A DNA stretch of 64,000 nt from JAGDMJ01 sp963809695 (GCA_963809695.1 CAWEKI010000008.1:186001-250000), one strand, 5' to 3'; shown: positions 23,374 to 33,574, numbered from the stretch's first letter. The notes: generated by a model from the letters alone, not told the origin. Program-made: numbers and translations.

Positions 23374-24762
23374 ATGATGCGAGCACGTATGGTGTTGATG
23401 GCACTGTGCTTTGCGGGTGTCGCGAAGGCACAGGAACCTTTGAACCTTGACAAGGCGGTCGGCACCGCCCTTGAGCAGAACCAGTCATTGCGCGGTGCCG
23501 GCCAGGACCTTGGGGCGGCACACTGGGGAAAGCTGAACGCGATCACGAACTATCTTCCGAAGGTGGAAATCGCGTCCAGCATTACCAAGATCGATCCAGA
23601 ATCCGACCGGAGGGCAAATTCCGCAGTCGACTTCATCAAGTCATCGGCGGGCTTGCTCGGCGTCCCTGCCCAATTTCTGACCAACCTCAGGCCGTTTGCG
23701 TACCTGAACACGTATGGAACGATGGTTCAGGTCGTGCAGCCCGTCTACAACGGAGGAGCGGAGGTGCTTGGTATCCGCGCGGCTGATGCCACGAATGACA
23801 GGAGCGAGTATTCGTTTGAGGATGTCCAGCAGGACGTGATCGCCCGGGTAAAGATCTCGTACTATACCGTGTTGAAAGCGGAGGAACTGCTGACGCTTGC
23901 CAGAGATGCGTCCGCGCGGACGGAACGCTATCTCGAGACAACGCGCCGGCGCGCGGAGGTCGGTCAGCGCACGCGGACGGACGTGCAACGGTGGGAAGTC
24001 CAACAGGCCTCAAGCGAGGGGGCGCTCATCAACGCGCAGAATTTCGTAGCAGCGGCACGGCTTCAGCTGAATGAGGTGATGGGCGTGGATCTGAACAAGG
24101 AATACGCTCTTGAAAAGATCATTGTCGATGATTCGACGGATCGGGATGCTGCAGCATTTATGCCGCAGTTGCACCAGCCGGCCCCTCAGGCCGAACAGGG
24201 CGTGAGCCCCGAACTGCTGGAGGGTCATCCTTCCATGAAGATCATGGAGGCGAACCTGCGCCTGGCCGACCTGGGCATTCAGAAGTCGTGGGTGAACTTC
24301 CAGCCCAGGGTCAACCTCGCGTTCCAGTATGGATGGGAGAGGAACAACACGGTTGCGCTGGATGGCTATAACCCCTGGACGCTTGCCCTGACGGTGAGCT
24401 GGCCCATCTTCAGCGGTTTCAGCGACTACACCAACCTGGAAAAAGCGCGCTACGAGTACAGGCGCACGGAAGCCCAGGTTGAAAGCTTCAAGCGCGGCCT
24501 GTTGATGCAGGCGCGGAATGCGGAAATGAACCTGCGGGCTGCCCGGCAGCGGATCGAGGTTGCGCGCAAAGGCAAGGACCAGGCATCGGATGTCTTGAAT
24601 TCCGTAACGCGCCGGTATGAAACGGGGGGCGCGTCGAATGTGGATCTCATCGATGTCCAGACGGCGTACACGTCGGCCAGGACCGACTACATCACGGCCG
24701 TGTATGACTACTACATCGCGAGCGTGCAACTGGCGCGGGCGACAGGGACGATACGACAATAA
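23374..24762 (+). CDS. TolC family outer membrane efflux protein
   Basis: Outer-membrane channel of 462 residues for tripartite efflux. A signal peptide (MMRARMVLMALCFAGVAKAQ) is followed by two TolC repeats rich in long amphipathic helices (EELLTLARDASARTERYLET and LMQARNAEMNLRAARQRIEV), each ending in strand segments such as NLAFQYGWERNN. The ATG at 23374 follows GTGAGAG and gives a proper signal peptide; an in-frame start at 23278 would overlap the NmrA-like gene. Confidence 0.92.
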   Translation: MMRARMVLMALCFAGVAKAQEPLNLDKAVGTALEQNQSLRGAGQDLGAAHWGKLNAITNYLPKVEIASSITKIDPESDRRANSAVDFIKSSAGLLGVPAQFLTNLRPFAYLNTYGTMVQVVQPVYNGGAEVLGIRAADATNDRSEYSFEDVQQDVIARVKISYYTVLKAEELLTLARDASARTERYLETTRRRAEVGQRTRTDVQRWEVQQASSEGALINAQNFVAAARLQLNEVMGVDLNKEYALEKIIVDDSTDRDAAAFMPQLHQPAPQAEQGVSPELLEGHPSMKIMEANLRLADLGIQKSWVNFQPRVNLAFQYGWERNNTVALDGYNPWTLALTVSWPIFSGFSDYTNLEKARYEYRRTEAQVESFKRGLLMQARNAEMNLRAARQRIEVARKGKDQASDVLNSVTRRYETGGASNVDLIDVQTAYTSARTDYITAVYDYYIASVQLARATGTIRQ

Positions 24763-24785
24763 TCCAGATGAAAGAGGATACAGCA

Positions 24786-25896
24786 ATGCAGACGAAAACA
24801 GATGCAGGTCGAAGGATGGTGGTGCTCGGGGCAGCCCTGTTGGTACTCATCATCATCGTCATCGCCGCCACGGGGCGATATGGAAAGGCCGACAATGTTC
24901 AGGCACTGGCAACCACGGGTCGCCGTTGAAGTGTCGCCGGTGACTATCTCTACGATCAACGAGACCGTATCGGCGGTGGGCACGATCGCCGCCATGCGGG
25001 ACGTCGTGGTCAGCTCCGAGACGGCAGGACGGATCACCAGGGTATCGGTCAAAGTGGGCGACGCGGTCCGTTCGGGACAGCCCCTGGTCATCGTGGACGA
25101 CGAACTCAAGGCCATCGCTGTCGAGCAGGCGCGTGCGCAGCTGCTCGCCGCCGAGACCAATTTCCGCAAGGCGACCAAAGATTTCCAGCGCGCGGACACG
25201 CTGTTCAAGACCGGCGATGTCGCCGATGTGGAGCTGGAAGCGAACCGGCTTGCCCTGCGCTCCTCCGAAGCACAGTTCACGTCGGCCCAGGTTGCTCTGA
25301 AACTTGCCCAGCGGCAGTTTGATGACACCAGGATCAAGGCGCCAATTTCAGGCGTCGTCGCTTCCAGGAAAGTGGAAGTGGGAGAAATGGTATCCCCCGG
25401 CCGGGAAGTGGCAAATATCGTGGATATCAGCAGCGTGAAGGTGAAGCTCAGCATCTCGGAAGAAGAAATCGGAAAAATCCGGCTGAACCAGCCGGTGACA
25501 GTGCGGGTGGATCCCGCTCCCAATCGGACCTTTGAAGGAGCGATCTATACGATCGGTGCCAAAACGGAAACTCCGACGGGGCACTCCTATCCGGTCGAAG
25601 TCGTCGTGCGCAACAAGGATCTCAATATCCTGAAGGTCGGCATGTTCGCCCGTGCGGACATCCGGACCAACGCAGCAGCGAATGCCCTGACAATCTCCAA
25701 GGAGTCCCTGGTGAACGGTGAGGTGGATCCGGCGGTATTTGTGGTCGAGGACAGCGTCGCGCGGCTGCGCACGGTGCGCCTGGGGCTGCGGGCAGGAGAT
25801 ATGTACCAGGTCCTCGACGGACTCAAGCCCGGAGACCTGGTCGTTTCATTCGGGCAAAAAAACCTCAAAGACGGCGCCCTCGTCCAGTACAAGTAA
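24786..25896 (+). CDS. RND periplasmic adaptor (membrane fusion protein) with apparent frameshift
   Basis: Adaptor linking the inner-membrane pump to TolC. From about 24919 the frame encodes a normal adaptor: barrel-sandwich lipoyl halves (GRITRVSVKVGDAVRSGQPL and DTRIKAPISGVVASRKVEVG), an intervening helical hairpin, and a beta barrel. The N-terminal anchor lies in a different frame: ATG 24786 gives MQTKTDAGRRMVVLGAALLV and IIIVIAATGRYG, then hits TGA at 24927. In the long frame the upstream residues are unlike any signal (a serine run and GWWCSG). A single extra base, possibly in the GGGG at 24867-24870, would reconcile them. If the shift is real, translation could begin at 24880 or 24895, giving an unanchored protein. 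Confidence 0.8.
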
Positions 25897-25917
25897 GACC
25901 AACACAGGAATGCATCA

Positions 25918-28900
25918 ATGAAATTGACTGAAGTTGCGATACGCCGGCCGGCTTTCATGACCATGATTTTCGTGGCGCTTGCCGTGCTGGGGATCTTTGG
26001 CTACACGCGCATGGGGGTTGACCTTCTCCCGAAAATGGACTGGCCGATGGTGTCCGTGGTGACAGTGTATCCCGGCGCCGGCCCCCGGGAGGTGGAATCA
26101 CTTGTCTCCAAGCCGATTGAAGAAGCCATCAGCTCGGTGAACAAGCTGGACAATGTCCGCTCCTACTCCTATGAGGGCGTCTCGGTGGTTCTTGCGCAAT
26201 TCAGCTTCAGTGCGGAAGTGGACCAGGTGACGAACGAAGTGCAGCGTGCGGTGGAGGCCGCGCGGTCAAAGCTCCCGGACGATGCAAAGCCCCCGCGAGT
26301 GGCGAAATCGGATATGAACGCGTTGCCCATTCTCCGCGTCTCGGTGACGGGACAGATGGCGCCGCGAGACCTGTTCCAGTTCGTGAAAGACAAGGTGAAG
26401 CCGCGCCTGGAGCAGGTGGATGGCGTCTCTGCGGTGACGATTGTGGGTGGGCAGGAACGCGAGATCAGGATCGAGGTGGATAACCAGAAGCTGAACTCCT
26501 ACGGGATTTCCATCCTGCAGGTCTCGCAAGCCGTGGGACGGGAGAACCTCGACTTTCCGACGGGAAAGATCGACGAAGAGCTCAATCAGTATATTGTCCG
26601 CCTTGCCGGCAAGTTCAAGTCGATCGATGAAATCAAAAATATGGTGGTGGCGGCCACCCCGTCGGGTGCGGTCTATTTGAAGGATATCGCCGAGGTGAAG
26701 GACACGTACAAGGAGAACTACACGTTGAGCCGGCTGAATGGCGAAAATTCCATTGGCCTCGTGATCCAAAAGCAGTCCGATGCCAATTCCGTCAAGACCA
26801 GTGAACGAACCCGTGCGGCCATGGGGACCATGGAGACGGAGAATGGCGGACGCCTGAAGTTCACGACCGCGCAGGATATCACGGAGTTCACCCGAAGGGC
26901 GCTGGATGACGTGAACAGGGACCTGGGGCTCGCCATCATGATGGTGGCGGTTGTGCTGTTCCTTTTCCTGCACAGCGTGCGGAACTCTCTGATTGTTCTG
27001 CTGGCGATCCCGACATCCCTGGTGTCGACGTTCTTCTTCATGTATCTTCTGGGCTTCACGTTGAACCTGGTATCGTTGATGGCGCTGGCCCTTGTCATTG
27101 GTATTCTGGTGGACGACTCGATTGTGGTTCTCGAGAATATCCACCGCCACCTGGAGCATGGGGAAGAACGGGTGCAGGCCGCGGTTAACGGACGGAGCGA
27201 AATCGGCTTTGCCGCCATCGCGATCACGCTGGTGGACGTGGTGGTGTTCCTTCCCATCTCTCTGGTCGGTGGAATGGTCGGACGCATCTTCAGCGAGTTC
27301 GGGCTTACGATTGTCGTTTCGACGCTGCTCTCGCTTTTTGTCTCGTTCACGCTCACCCCGATGCTTTCGGCGAAGTGGTCCAAGCTGACACAGTATGACC
27401 GCACCTCCAGAGTCGGGCAATTCATCGCCTGGTTCGAGGGAGTGCAGGAGCGGCTGGGTGAAGGGTATCGTTCACTCCTCTCCTGGGCGTTGAACAACCG
27501 CGGGAAGGTGGTGTTGATCAGTGGCGGTGTCCTCGTGGCGAGTCTGACGCTCTTGCCTCTTGGATTGATCGGCACCGAGTTTATGACGGAAGCCGATCGG
27601 GGTGAATTTGCGGTGAACCTGGACATGCCGCTCGGCACGACGATGGAGAAGACCGATCAGGCGATCCACCGCGTCGAGGCGATCGTTGCTGCGATGCCTG
27701 AGGTGGAGCGCTATTTTACCACGGTCGGCAAACAACAGACCCAGTGGAAGAATGCAGAGCAATCCAACGTGGGGCAAGTCCAGATCAAGCTGGCGGACAA
27801 GCGGAACAGGAACCGTTCCACGCAGGCGGTCATGATGGCCATCAAGAAGCAGGCGGCGGCCATCCCGGGCCTGAAAGCCAGTTTCAATGTGATCGGCATG
27901 TTTGGCTCCGCAAACATGGCCCCTCTGCAGGTAGAGGTCATGGGGAGCGATCTCAGTCAGGTCGTCGCATTCTCTGAAAAGGTTTCCGATGTCCTGGCAC
28001 AGACGAAAGGGACGGCGGACATTATCTCTTCATGGGAAGAAGGAAAGCCCGAAGTGAAGATCGAAGTGGATCGGGATAAGATGGCGCGGACGGGGCTCAC
28101 GCTGGCCGAGGTGGGGATGGCGGTTCGGACAGCTATTGAAGGGGATCTGAGCACGAAGTTCCAGGAAGGGGACACGGAGTATGATACGCGCGTCGTGCTG
28201 AACAAAGCGAGCCGTGCGCGGGCGGAAGACGTCGGGATGATCACACTGCTGAATCACTACGGGCAGGCTGTGCATTTGAATCAAGTGGCAAACATCGATT
28301 ATGGGAAAGGCCCCTCGGAAATTCAGCGCAAAGATCGAGAACGCCTGGTGACCGTTGCGGCAAATCTGTCAGGTGAGGTTTCTCTCGGACAGGTTACCAC
28401 GGCCGTTGAGAAGGCGGTTGAGGGCGTGGGAATCCCTCCCGGTATTCGTGTCTTTTACGGGGGCGACGCGGAGAATATGCGGGATATGTTCAGCGACATG
28501 ATGCTTGCCCTGAGCCTGGCGGTGCTGTTCGTGTACATCATCATGGTGAGCCTGTTCGAGTCGTACATTCACCCGTTCACGATCATGTTCTCACTTCCGG
28601 TGGCGTTGGTGGGGGCGTTTGCAGGACTTGCATTGCTCGGGCTGTCGCTGAACATGTTCAGCATGATCGGGATCATCATGCTCATGGGGCTTGTGACGAA
28701 GAACGCGATTCTCCTTGTGGACTTCACCAACACGCTCCGGTCGCGCGGGTCGGCCATGCGCGAAGCGCTCCTGGAAGCGGGGAAGACGCGTCTTCGTCCG
28801 ATCATCATGACGACCGCAACCATGGTCTTCGGCATGATGCCTCTTGCCCTTGCCCTGGGTGCCGGTTCTGAAATGAGGCAGGGGATGGCGGTGGTTGTGG

Positions 28901-29094
28901 TAGGGGGTCTTATCAGCTCGACCCTCCTGACCCTGGTGCTGATACCTGTCATCTACACGTATGTTGACGGGCTGAGGATGAAGGTGCCCGGTTTGTTCCG
29001 GCGGGTCGCGTGGGCCGCATGGCTTCCCTGGAAGGGGAGACCGGCGGGGATGGATCCGCAGCTGCAGAAGGCGGGAGCAGGAGGGCAAAAGTAG
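25918..29094 (+). CDS. RND efflux pump, HAE1/AcrB-like permease
   Basis: Inner-membrane proton antiporter of 1058 residues. It starts with the family signature AIRRPAFMTMIFVALAVLGI. Transmembrane helix 4 carries the paired proton-relay aspartates Asp399 and Asp400 (VDDSIVVLENI), and FGMMPLALALGAGSEMRQGM lies near helix 11-12. Two large periplasmic loops are present, as in a full-length duplicated RND pump. With the adaptor and TolC genes upstream it forms a complete tripartite exporter under TetR control. Sequence does not settle the substrate; heavy-metal CusA signatures are absent. Confidence 0.95.
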   Translation: MKLTEVAIRRPAFMTMIFVALAVLGIFGYTRMGVDLLPKMDWPMVSVVTVYPGAGPREVESLVSKPIEEAISSVNKLDNVRSYSYEGVSVVLAQFSFSAEVDQVTNEVQRAVEAARSKLPDDAKPPRVAKSDMNALPILRVSVTGQMAPRDLFQFVKDKVKPRLEQVDGVSAVTIVGGQEREIRIEVDNQKLNSYGISILQVSQAVGRENLDFPTGKIDEELNQYIVRLAGKFKSIDEIKNMVVAATPSGAVYLKDIAEVKDTYKENYTLSRLNGENSIGLVIQKQSDANSVKTSERTRAAMGTMETENGGRLKFTTAQDITEFTRRALDDVNRDLGLAIMMVAVVLFLFLHSVRNSLIVLLAIPTSLVSTFFFMYLLGFTLNLVSLMALALVIGILVDDSIVVLENIHRHLEHGEERVQAAVNGRSEIGFAAIAITLVDVVVFLPISLVGGMVGRIFSEFGLTIVVSTLLSLFVSFTLTPMLSAKWSKLTQYDRTSRVGQFIAWFEGVQERLGEGYRSLLSWALNNRGKVVLISGGVLVASLTLLPLGLIGTEFMTEADRGEFAVNLDMPLGTTMEKTDQAIHRVEAIVAAMPEVERYFTTVGKQQTQWKNAEQSNVGQVQIKLADKRNRNRSTQAVMMAIKKQAAAIPGLKASFNVIGMFGSANMAPLQVEVMGSDLSQVVAFSEKVSDVLAQTKGTADIISSWEEGKPEVKIEVDRDKMARTGLTLAEVGMAVRTAIEGDLSTKFQEGDTEYDTRVVLNKASRARAEDVGMITLLNHYGQAVHLNQVANIDYGKGPSEIQRKDRERLVTVAANLSGEVSLGQVTTAVEKAVEGVGIPPGIRVFYGGDAENMRDMFSDMMLALSLAVLFVYIIMVSLFESYIHPFTIMFSLPVALVGAFAGLALLGLSLNMFSMIGIIMLMGLVTKNAILLVDFTNTLRSRGSAMREALLEAGKTRLRPIIMTTATMVFGMMPLALALGAGSEMRQGMAVVVVGGLISSTLLTLVLIPVIYTYVDGLRMKVPGLFRRVAWAAWLPWKGRPAGMDPQLQKAGAGGQK

Positions 29095-29166
29095 GGGACA
29101 GCGCGCAGGGGATAGGGAGTCGTGATAATCCAATTGTGTGGTCTCAGGCACCTGAAACCCGCGCTG

Positions 29167-29196
29167 TTGACTTTCTGTCCGATTTCTGATTATATA
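29167..29196 (+). promoter_or_regulatory. Candidate promoter before the PAP2 gene
   Basis: TTGACT at 29167-29172, an 18-base spacer and TATATA at 29191-29196, about 30 bases before the GTG start at 29229. Confidence 0.45.
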
Positions 29197-29228
29197 TTCG
29201 GCATCTCACCTCCGGAGCGATCACAAGC

Positions 29229-29936
29229 GTGCGTCCTTCCTATCGGGAAATCTGGTCTGAACAGTGGCAAAGCCGCCGGTTCCGCATTGAGTTTTTCATT
29301 ACCCTTGCGCTGACCGTGGCGGCGCTGGCTGTGCTTGCCGGCTTCCTGAATTGGGTGGAAACCCGCCCGGGCGTCGTGCTTGCCGACCCGATCCTGACTC
29401 TCTTCCCCGCCGTGAACCTGACCTGGCTGACATTCGGCATCATCTATCTTGGCCTCATCTGGGGAATTGCCTTTCTCACCCGCCACCCGCGCGCGATGCT
29501 TATTGCTTTCCAGAGCTACGTACTCGTGGTCGCGGTGCGCATCGCGGCAATGTATGTTCTGCCTCTGGCCGCTCCGCCGACTGCAATCCCCCTGCAGGAC
29601 CCCACTGTCGAGTATCTCGGGACCGGCAGACTTCTGACCCAGGACCTCTTCTTTTCGGGCCATACGTCAACGCTCTTTCTCCTTTTCCTGACTGCGCAAG
29701 GGAAAGGGCCCCGGGTCGTTTTTCTGGCCTGCACCGTGGCCGTCGGGGTGGCGGTCCTCCTGCAGCATGTCCACTATGCGGTGGATGTCCTCGTGGCACC
29801 GTTCGTCTCGTACACCTGTTTCAAGATCGTCTCGACGGTTGCCCGCAAGCGATGGAGTGCACAACTTTCACAGACTGCATCCGGTCCGCACGCCGCCACG
29901 GCGGCAGGCGTTGGCACGGGGTCATCCTTGCCGTAA
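29229..29936 (+). CDS. PAP2-like integral membrane phosphatase (sphingomyelin-synthase-like C-terminal type)
   Basis: Polytopic protein of 235 residues, about six helices, starting at GTG behind CCGGAG. The active-site motifs of the PAP2_C branch are visible: DLFFSGHTSTLFLLFL and, about 40 residues later, QHVHYAVDVLVAP, supplying the two histidines and the aspartate of the catalytic triad. The first PAP2 motif (KxxxxxxRP) is absent, as in this branch. A role in lipid phosphate or phosphodiester exchange in the membrane is inferred. Confidence 0.75.
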   Translation: MRPSYREIWSEQWQSRRFRIEFFITLALTVAALAVLAGFLNWVETRPGVVLADPILTLFPAVNLTWLTFGIIYLGLIWGIAFLTRHPRAMLIAFQSYVLVVAVRIAAMYVLPLAAPPTAIPLQDPTVEYLGTGRLLTQDLFFSGHTSTLFLLFLTAQGKGPRVVFLACTVAVGVAVLLQHVHYAVDVLVAPFVSYTCFKIVSTVARKRWSAQLSQTASGPHAATAAGVGTGSSLP

Positions 29937-29988
29937 CGCTCGCTCATGCAGAACCTCCGATATCGACAAACAAAAAAAGGGTAGCTCC

Positions 29989-32052
29989 TTGAGAACCGCT
30001 ATTGTCCTTTTCATGGCATGGTGGATCGTGCCTTTTTCTTTCGGCCAACCACATCACGATCTGCTCGATGCCCGGTCCCGTGACCTCTTGCATGAAGCGT
30101 TGAGCGGTGAAAATGCGAAAGAGCATGTCATCCAGATCACCCGCTTCAACAGGGTCCAGGCCTCCCGTGGCTACCGGAGCGCGGCGCAGTACGTCCTAGC
30201 ACAGCTCCGAAGCTTCGGGTACGATGAGAAAGACGCCTACATTGAGTCGTTTCCCTCGGATGGGATCATCAATTACCAGACCTGGCAGTCTCCTTCCGGC
30301 TGGGACATTACCTCTGCCGAGCTGAGAATGCTTGAGCCGTTCGACGAGCGGATTGTCGGCTACCCGGAGATCGGGATGAGCCTTATCACCTGTTCCAATC
30401 CCGGAGAGGCGACGGCTGAAGTTGTCTGGGTTGGGGCGGGGACGAGCGATGCGGATTATGCCGGCAAGGACGTTGCCGGGAAGTTCGTCCTCGCAACGGG
30501 ATATGGAGGCGAAGTGCATCGCCAGGCCGTGATCAAACGAGGCGCGAAAGCGGTTGTCTGCTATCTGGACGATGCGAGGGCATTGCAGCATCCCGACATG
30601 CTTCAGTACACGGGGATGTGGCCGAAGGCCGAAGAGCTGAAGAAGGTGACGTTCGGCTTCAACCTCACCAGGCACCAGGGAGAGAAGCTCCGGACGCTCC
30701 TTGCATCCGGTAAACGCGTTGTTCTCCATGGCAGCGTGAAAGGGAGAGGGCTTGAGCCATACTTCCTGGATATTGTGGTGGCCCACATCCCGGGCACCAT
30801 ACCCGATGGGGAGGAATTGGTGCTGAGTGCGCACCTTGACCATCCGAAAGAATCTGCCAATGACAACGCCAGCGGATCGGGTGCGATCCTGGATATGGCC
30901 CGTGCGATGAAGGAGCTTATCCTCAGCGGGAGGCTTCCCCGTCCGGCGCACTCCATCAGATTCCTCTGGGTCCCGGAGTGGAATGGAACGATGGCCTACC
31001 TGGACAAACATCCGGAGCTGTCCGGTCCTCCCCTTGGGGGAAAAGTCCTCGCAAACGTGAACATGGATATGGTCGGGGAGAATCTGGAGCTGTTGCACTC
31101 GCAGTTGATCATTACCCGCACGCCCGATTCGACCCCCTCCATTCTGGACGATGTCGTCGAGAACATGACAGTGATGATGGACGGGATGAACATCCGGACG
31201 CCGAGGGGTAGCGAATCGCTCCCGAACTTCCGGATCGTACCGTACGGAGGCGGGAGCGACCACATGATGTTTATCGACCGGAAAGTCCCGGGCGTGATGT
31301 TTGTCCATTCCGACTATACCCATCACACATCGGACGACACACCGGACAAAGTCGATCCTGCTGAGCTCGAGCGGTGCCAGATGATTGGCGCCTCGGCGAT
31401 CTGGTTTCTCGCTTCCCTCAATCGGGAGAGCGGAGCGGATCTTCTCGACCTTGCCGCCGGAAATGCGCTCGCACGGCTGGCAGCCGCAGGAAGGAGCGCA
31501 CATCAGATTCTTGCGGAGAATGGCGGATCAAAAAAGGACAGTGTCAGGCATGAAGCCACAAATCTGCTTCTTCAGACGTTACGGCGCGAGCGCGAACGGC
31601 TGTCGTCGCTGCTTTCGTTCCACCGGGAAGCCGAAGTTGAAGGTACGGTGAAGGCAAAACAGGCCCTCCTCACCCGGCTCTTTGAAAGTCTAGCCGGTGA
31701 GCTTCCGGCTGGAGCGAGCGACCGGCGCCAGAGCGAGCTGTCGGACGCGCGCGTGCCGGTGCGCTCGACCCGTGGCCCGCTGGATTTCGGGCTTCCGGAA
31801 AGCAAGCTCTCAGAGCAAGACCGGGCATGGTATCGATCGCAAGAGTTTGTGTTAAGTGGAGATGAACGGTTTGAGCTGGTCAACTTCATTGACGGTCATC
31901 GAACGGTCGGCGAAATCCGTGACCTGCTGAGTGCGGAGTTCGCGCCGGTCCCCACGCGAGTTGTTGGTCGATATGTTGACGATCTGGTCAAGGCTGGTGT
32001 GGTGCATTGGGCCCGGGTGCCAGCGCCCAAAGGTGGCGGGGCGGCGGAATGA
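29989..32052 (+). CDS. Exported M28 family zinc peptidase with PA insert and C-terminal PqqD-like domain
   Basis: Protein of about 687 residues. I take a TTG start at 29989 because it yields a normal signal peptide (MRTAIVLFMAWWIVPFSFGQ); an ATG at 30013 would cut it. Residues about 130-230 form a protease-associated insert (AGKDVAGKFVLATGYGGEVH). The M28 core has metal ligands in SAHLDHP, NDNASGSG, VPEWNGT, NMDMVGEN and a late HHTSDD. A winged-helix segment of about 55 residues near the C-terminus (FELVNFIDGHRTVGEIRDLL) resembles PqqD/rSAM-peptide-binding folds. This tail is not usual in M28 aminopeptidases. A role in degrading extracytoplasmic peptides is inferred. Confidence 0.85.
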   Translation: MRTAIVLFMAWWIVPFSFGQPHHDLLDARSRDLLHEALSGENAKEHVIQITRFNRVQASRGYRSAAQYVLAQLRSFGYDEKDAYIESFPSDGIINYQTWQSPSGWDITSAELRMLEPFDERIVGYPEIGMSLITCSNPGEATAEVVWVGAGTSDADYAGKDVAGKFVLATGYGGEVHRQAVIKRGAKAVVCYLDDARALQHPDMLQYTGMWPKAEELKKVTFGFNLTRHQGEKLRTLLASGKRVVLHGSVKGRGLEPYFLDIVVAHIPGTIPDGEELVLSAHLDHPKESANDNASGSGAILDMARAMKELILSGRLPRPAHSIRFLWVPEWNGTMAYLDKHPELSGPPLGGKVLANVNMDMVGENLELLHSQLIITRTPDSTPSILDDVVENMTVMMDGMNIRTPRGSESLPNFRIVPYGGGSDHMMFIDRKVPGVMFVHSDYTHHTSDDTPDKVDPAELERCQMIGASAIWFLASLNRESGADLLDLAAGNALARLAAAGRSAHQILAENGGSKKDSVRHEATNLLLQTLRRERERLSSLLSFHREAEVEGTVKAKQALLTRLFESLAGELPAGASDRRQSELSDARVPVRSTRGPLDFGLPESKLSEQDRAWYRSQEFVLSGDERFELVNFIDGHRTVGEIRDLLSAEFAPVPTRVVGRYVDDLVKAGVVHWARVPAPKGGGAAE

Positions 32053-32097
32053 TTGTTCTACTTCCGATGTTGGGAAGGAAACAATGAAAGGGAAACC

Positions 32098-33492
32098 ATG
32101 GAGACACGAACAGAGAAGGATTCCTTGGGGGAGCGGGCGATTCCCGCCGATGTGTACTACGGCATTCAGACCGCGCGCGCATTGGAGAATTTTCCGATCA
32201 GCGGACTGAAGCCCAAGCCTGCGTACGTCGATGCAACGGTGCAGATCAAGAAATCCGCTGCCATCGTCAACAAGTCGCTCGGGCTTCTTGATGCTCGTAA
32301 AGCTGATGCCATCGTCAGAGCGGCGGATGAAGCTCTTGCCGGGAAGTTGCGGGAGTGGTTTGTTGTGGATGTGTATCAGGCAGGCGCTGGCACGTCGCAC
32401 AACATGAATGTGAATGAGGTCCTCGCCAACCGCGCGAACGAGATCCTGGGCGGGAAGAAAGGAGAGTACTCTCTCGTCCATCCGAATGACCACGTGAATA
32501 TGTCTCAATCCACGAACGACGTTTGTCCGACGGCAATCAGGATTGGGGCGCTGATTCTTGTCTCTCCGCTCCTGGTTGCGCTGGCGGGATTGGAACGCAC
32601 CCTGGCGGGCAAGGCGAAGGAATTCGACGGCATCATCAAATCGGGGCGCACGCATCTGAATGATGCAGTGCCAATCCGTTTGGGACAGGAATTCGGGGCA
32701 TGGGGGACGAATGCGCGGAAGCACCGGATGGCCATCGAGCATGCAGCATCCTCATGCCTCGAACTGGGTATTGGAGGAACTGCGGCCGGTACCGGGCTCA
32801 ACGCCCATCCTCAATACCGCTCGATGATGGTCACACAGCTCTCCTCTCAGCTTGTTCTTCGTTTCCGACAAGCAGAAGACTATTTCGAGGCCATGCAGAG
32901 CCTTCGGCCGATGGTGGAGATGTCCGGCTCTCTGCGAAACCTCGCTCAGGATCTGATCAGGATCTCGAATGATATCCGCCTTCTCGCTTCCGGTCCAAAG
33001 ACCGGCCTGGCCGAGATCGAACTTCGTCCTTTGCAGCCCGGGTCATCGATCATGCCCGGCAAAGTGAACCCGGTCATTTTTGAGATGATGGACATGGTTT
33101 GTTACCAGGTGATCGGGTGTGACACGACAGTTCTCATGGCGTCCCAGGCGGGACAACTGGAATTAAACGTGATGATGCCGGTGGTGGCGTTCAATCTTCT
33201 GCATGAGCTGGAGATCCTGACGAATGCTGTGCAGGCACTCGACCGGCTGGGGGTTTCGGGGATTACGGCAAACGAGCAGCGCTGCAAGAGGTATGCAGAA
33301 GAGAGCTTGAGCACGGTGACAGTGCTCAATCCGCACATCGGCTACGCACGGGGTGCGGAGATTGCGAAGGAATCGCTTGCGACGGGTAAGCCGATCCGCG
33401 AGCTCGTGTTGGAGAAAGGGCTCCTGTCGAGGGAGAAGTTGGAGGAGGTGTTTGATTTGAGGAGCATGACGGAACCCGGAATCCGAAAATAA
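32098..33492 (+). CDS. aspA: Aspartate ammonia-lyase
   Basis: Member of the fumarase C/aspartase superfamily, 464 residues, converting aspartate to fumarate and ammonia. The signature GSSIMPGKVNP with its catalytic serine loop is present, along with SGRTHLNDAVPI and the N-terminal GAGTSHNMNVNEVLA. The sequence order LNPHIGYARGAEIAKE..GKPIRELVLEKGLLSREKL follows aspartases more closely than class II fumarases, and a class I fumarase already exists in the window. The ATG at 32098 is preceded by AAAGGGAAA; the in-frame ATG-like start at 32053 lacks homology. Fumarase C is the alternative. Confidence 0.88.
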   Translation: METRTEKDSLGERAIPADVYYGIQTARALENFPISGLKPKPAYVDATVQIKKSAAIVNKSLGLLDARKADAIVRAADEALAGKLREWFVVDVYQAGAGTSHNMNVNEVLANRANEILGGKKGEYSLVHPNDHVNMSQSTNDVCPTAIRIGALILVSPLLVALAGLERTLAGKAKEFDGIIKSGRTHLNDAVPIRLGQEFGAWGTNARKHRMAIEHAASSCLELGIGGTAAGTGLNAHPQYRSMMVTQLSSQLVLRFRQAEDYFEAMQSLRPMVEMSGSLRNLAQDLIRISNDIRLLASGPKTGLAEIELRPLQPGSSIMPGKVNPVIFEMMDMVCYQVIGCDTTVLMASQAGQLELNVMMPVVAFNLLHELEILTNAVQALDRLGVSGITANEQRCKRYAEESLSTVTVLNPHIGYARGAEIAKESLATGKPIRELVLEKGLLSREKLEEVFDLRSMTEPGIRK

Positions 33493-33574
33493 CCCAATGC
33501 AGGATAGGGAACAGGGAATTGGGAACGGCTCGGTGCATGTCGAGTGATGCAGGTGAGGTGTCCATCGAAGAGGC

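Noticed and set aside
29229..32052. RiPP biosynthesis cluster suggested by the PqqD-like tail
   Set aside because: No precursor peptide, radical-SAM, cyclodehydratase or lanthipeptide synthetase gene lies nearby.
32098..33492. Class II fumarase instead of aspartase
   Set aside because: The C-terminal order of motifs and the NMSQSTNDV context fit aspartases better, and a class I fumarase is already present; not fully excluded.
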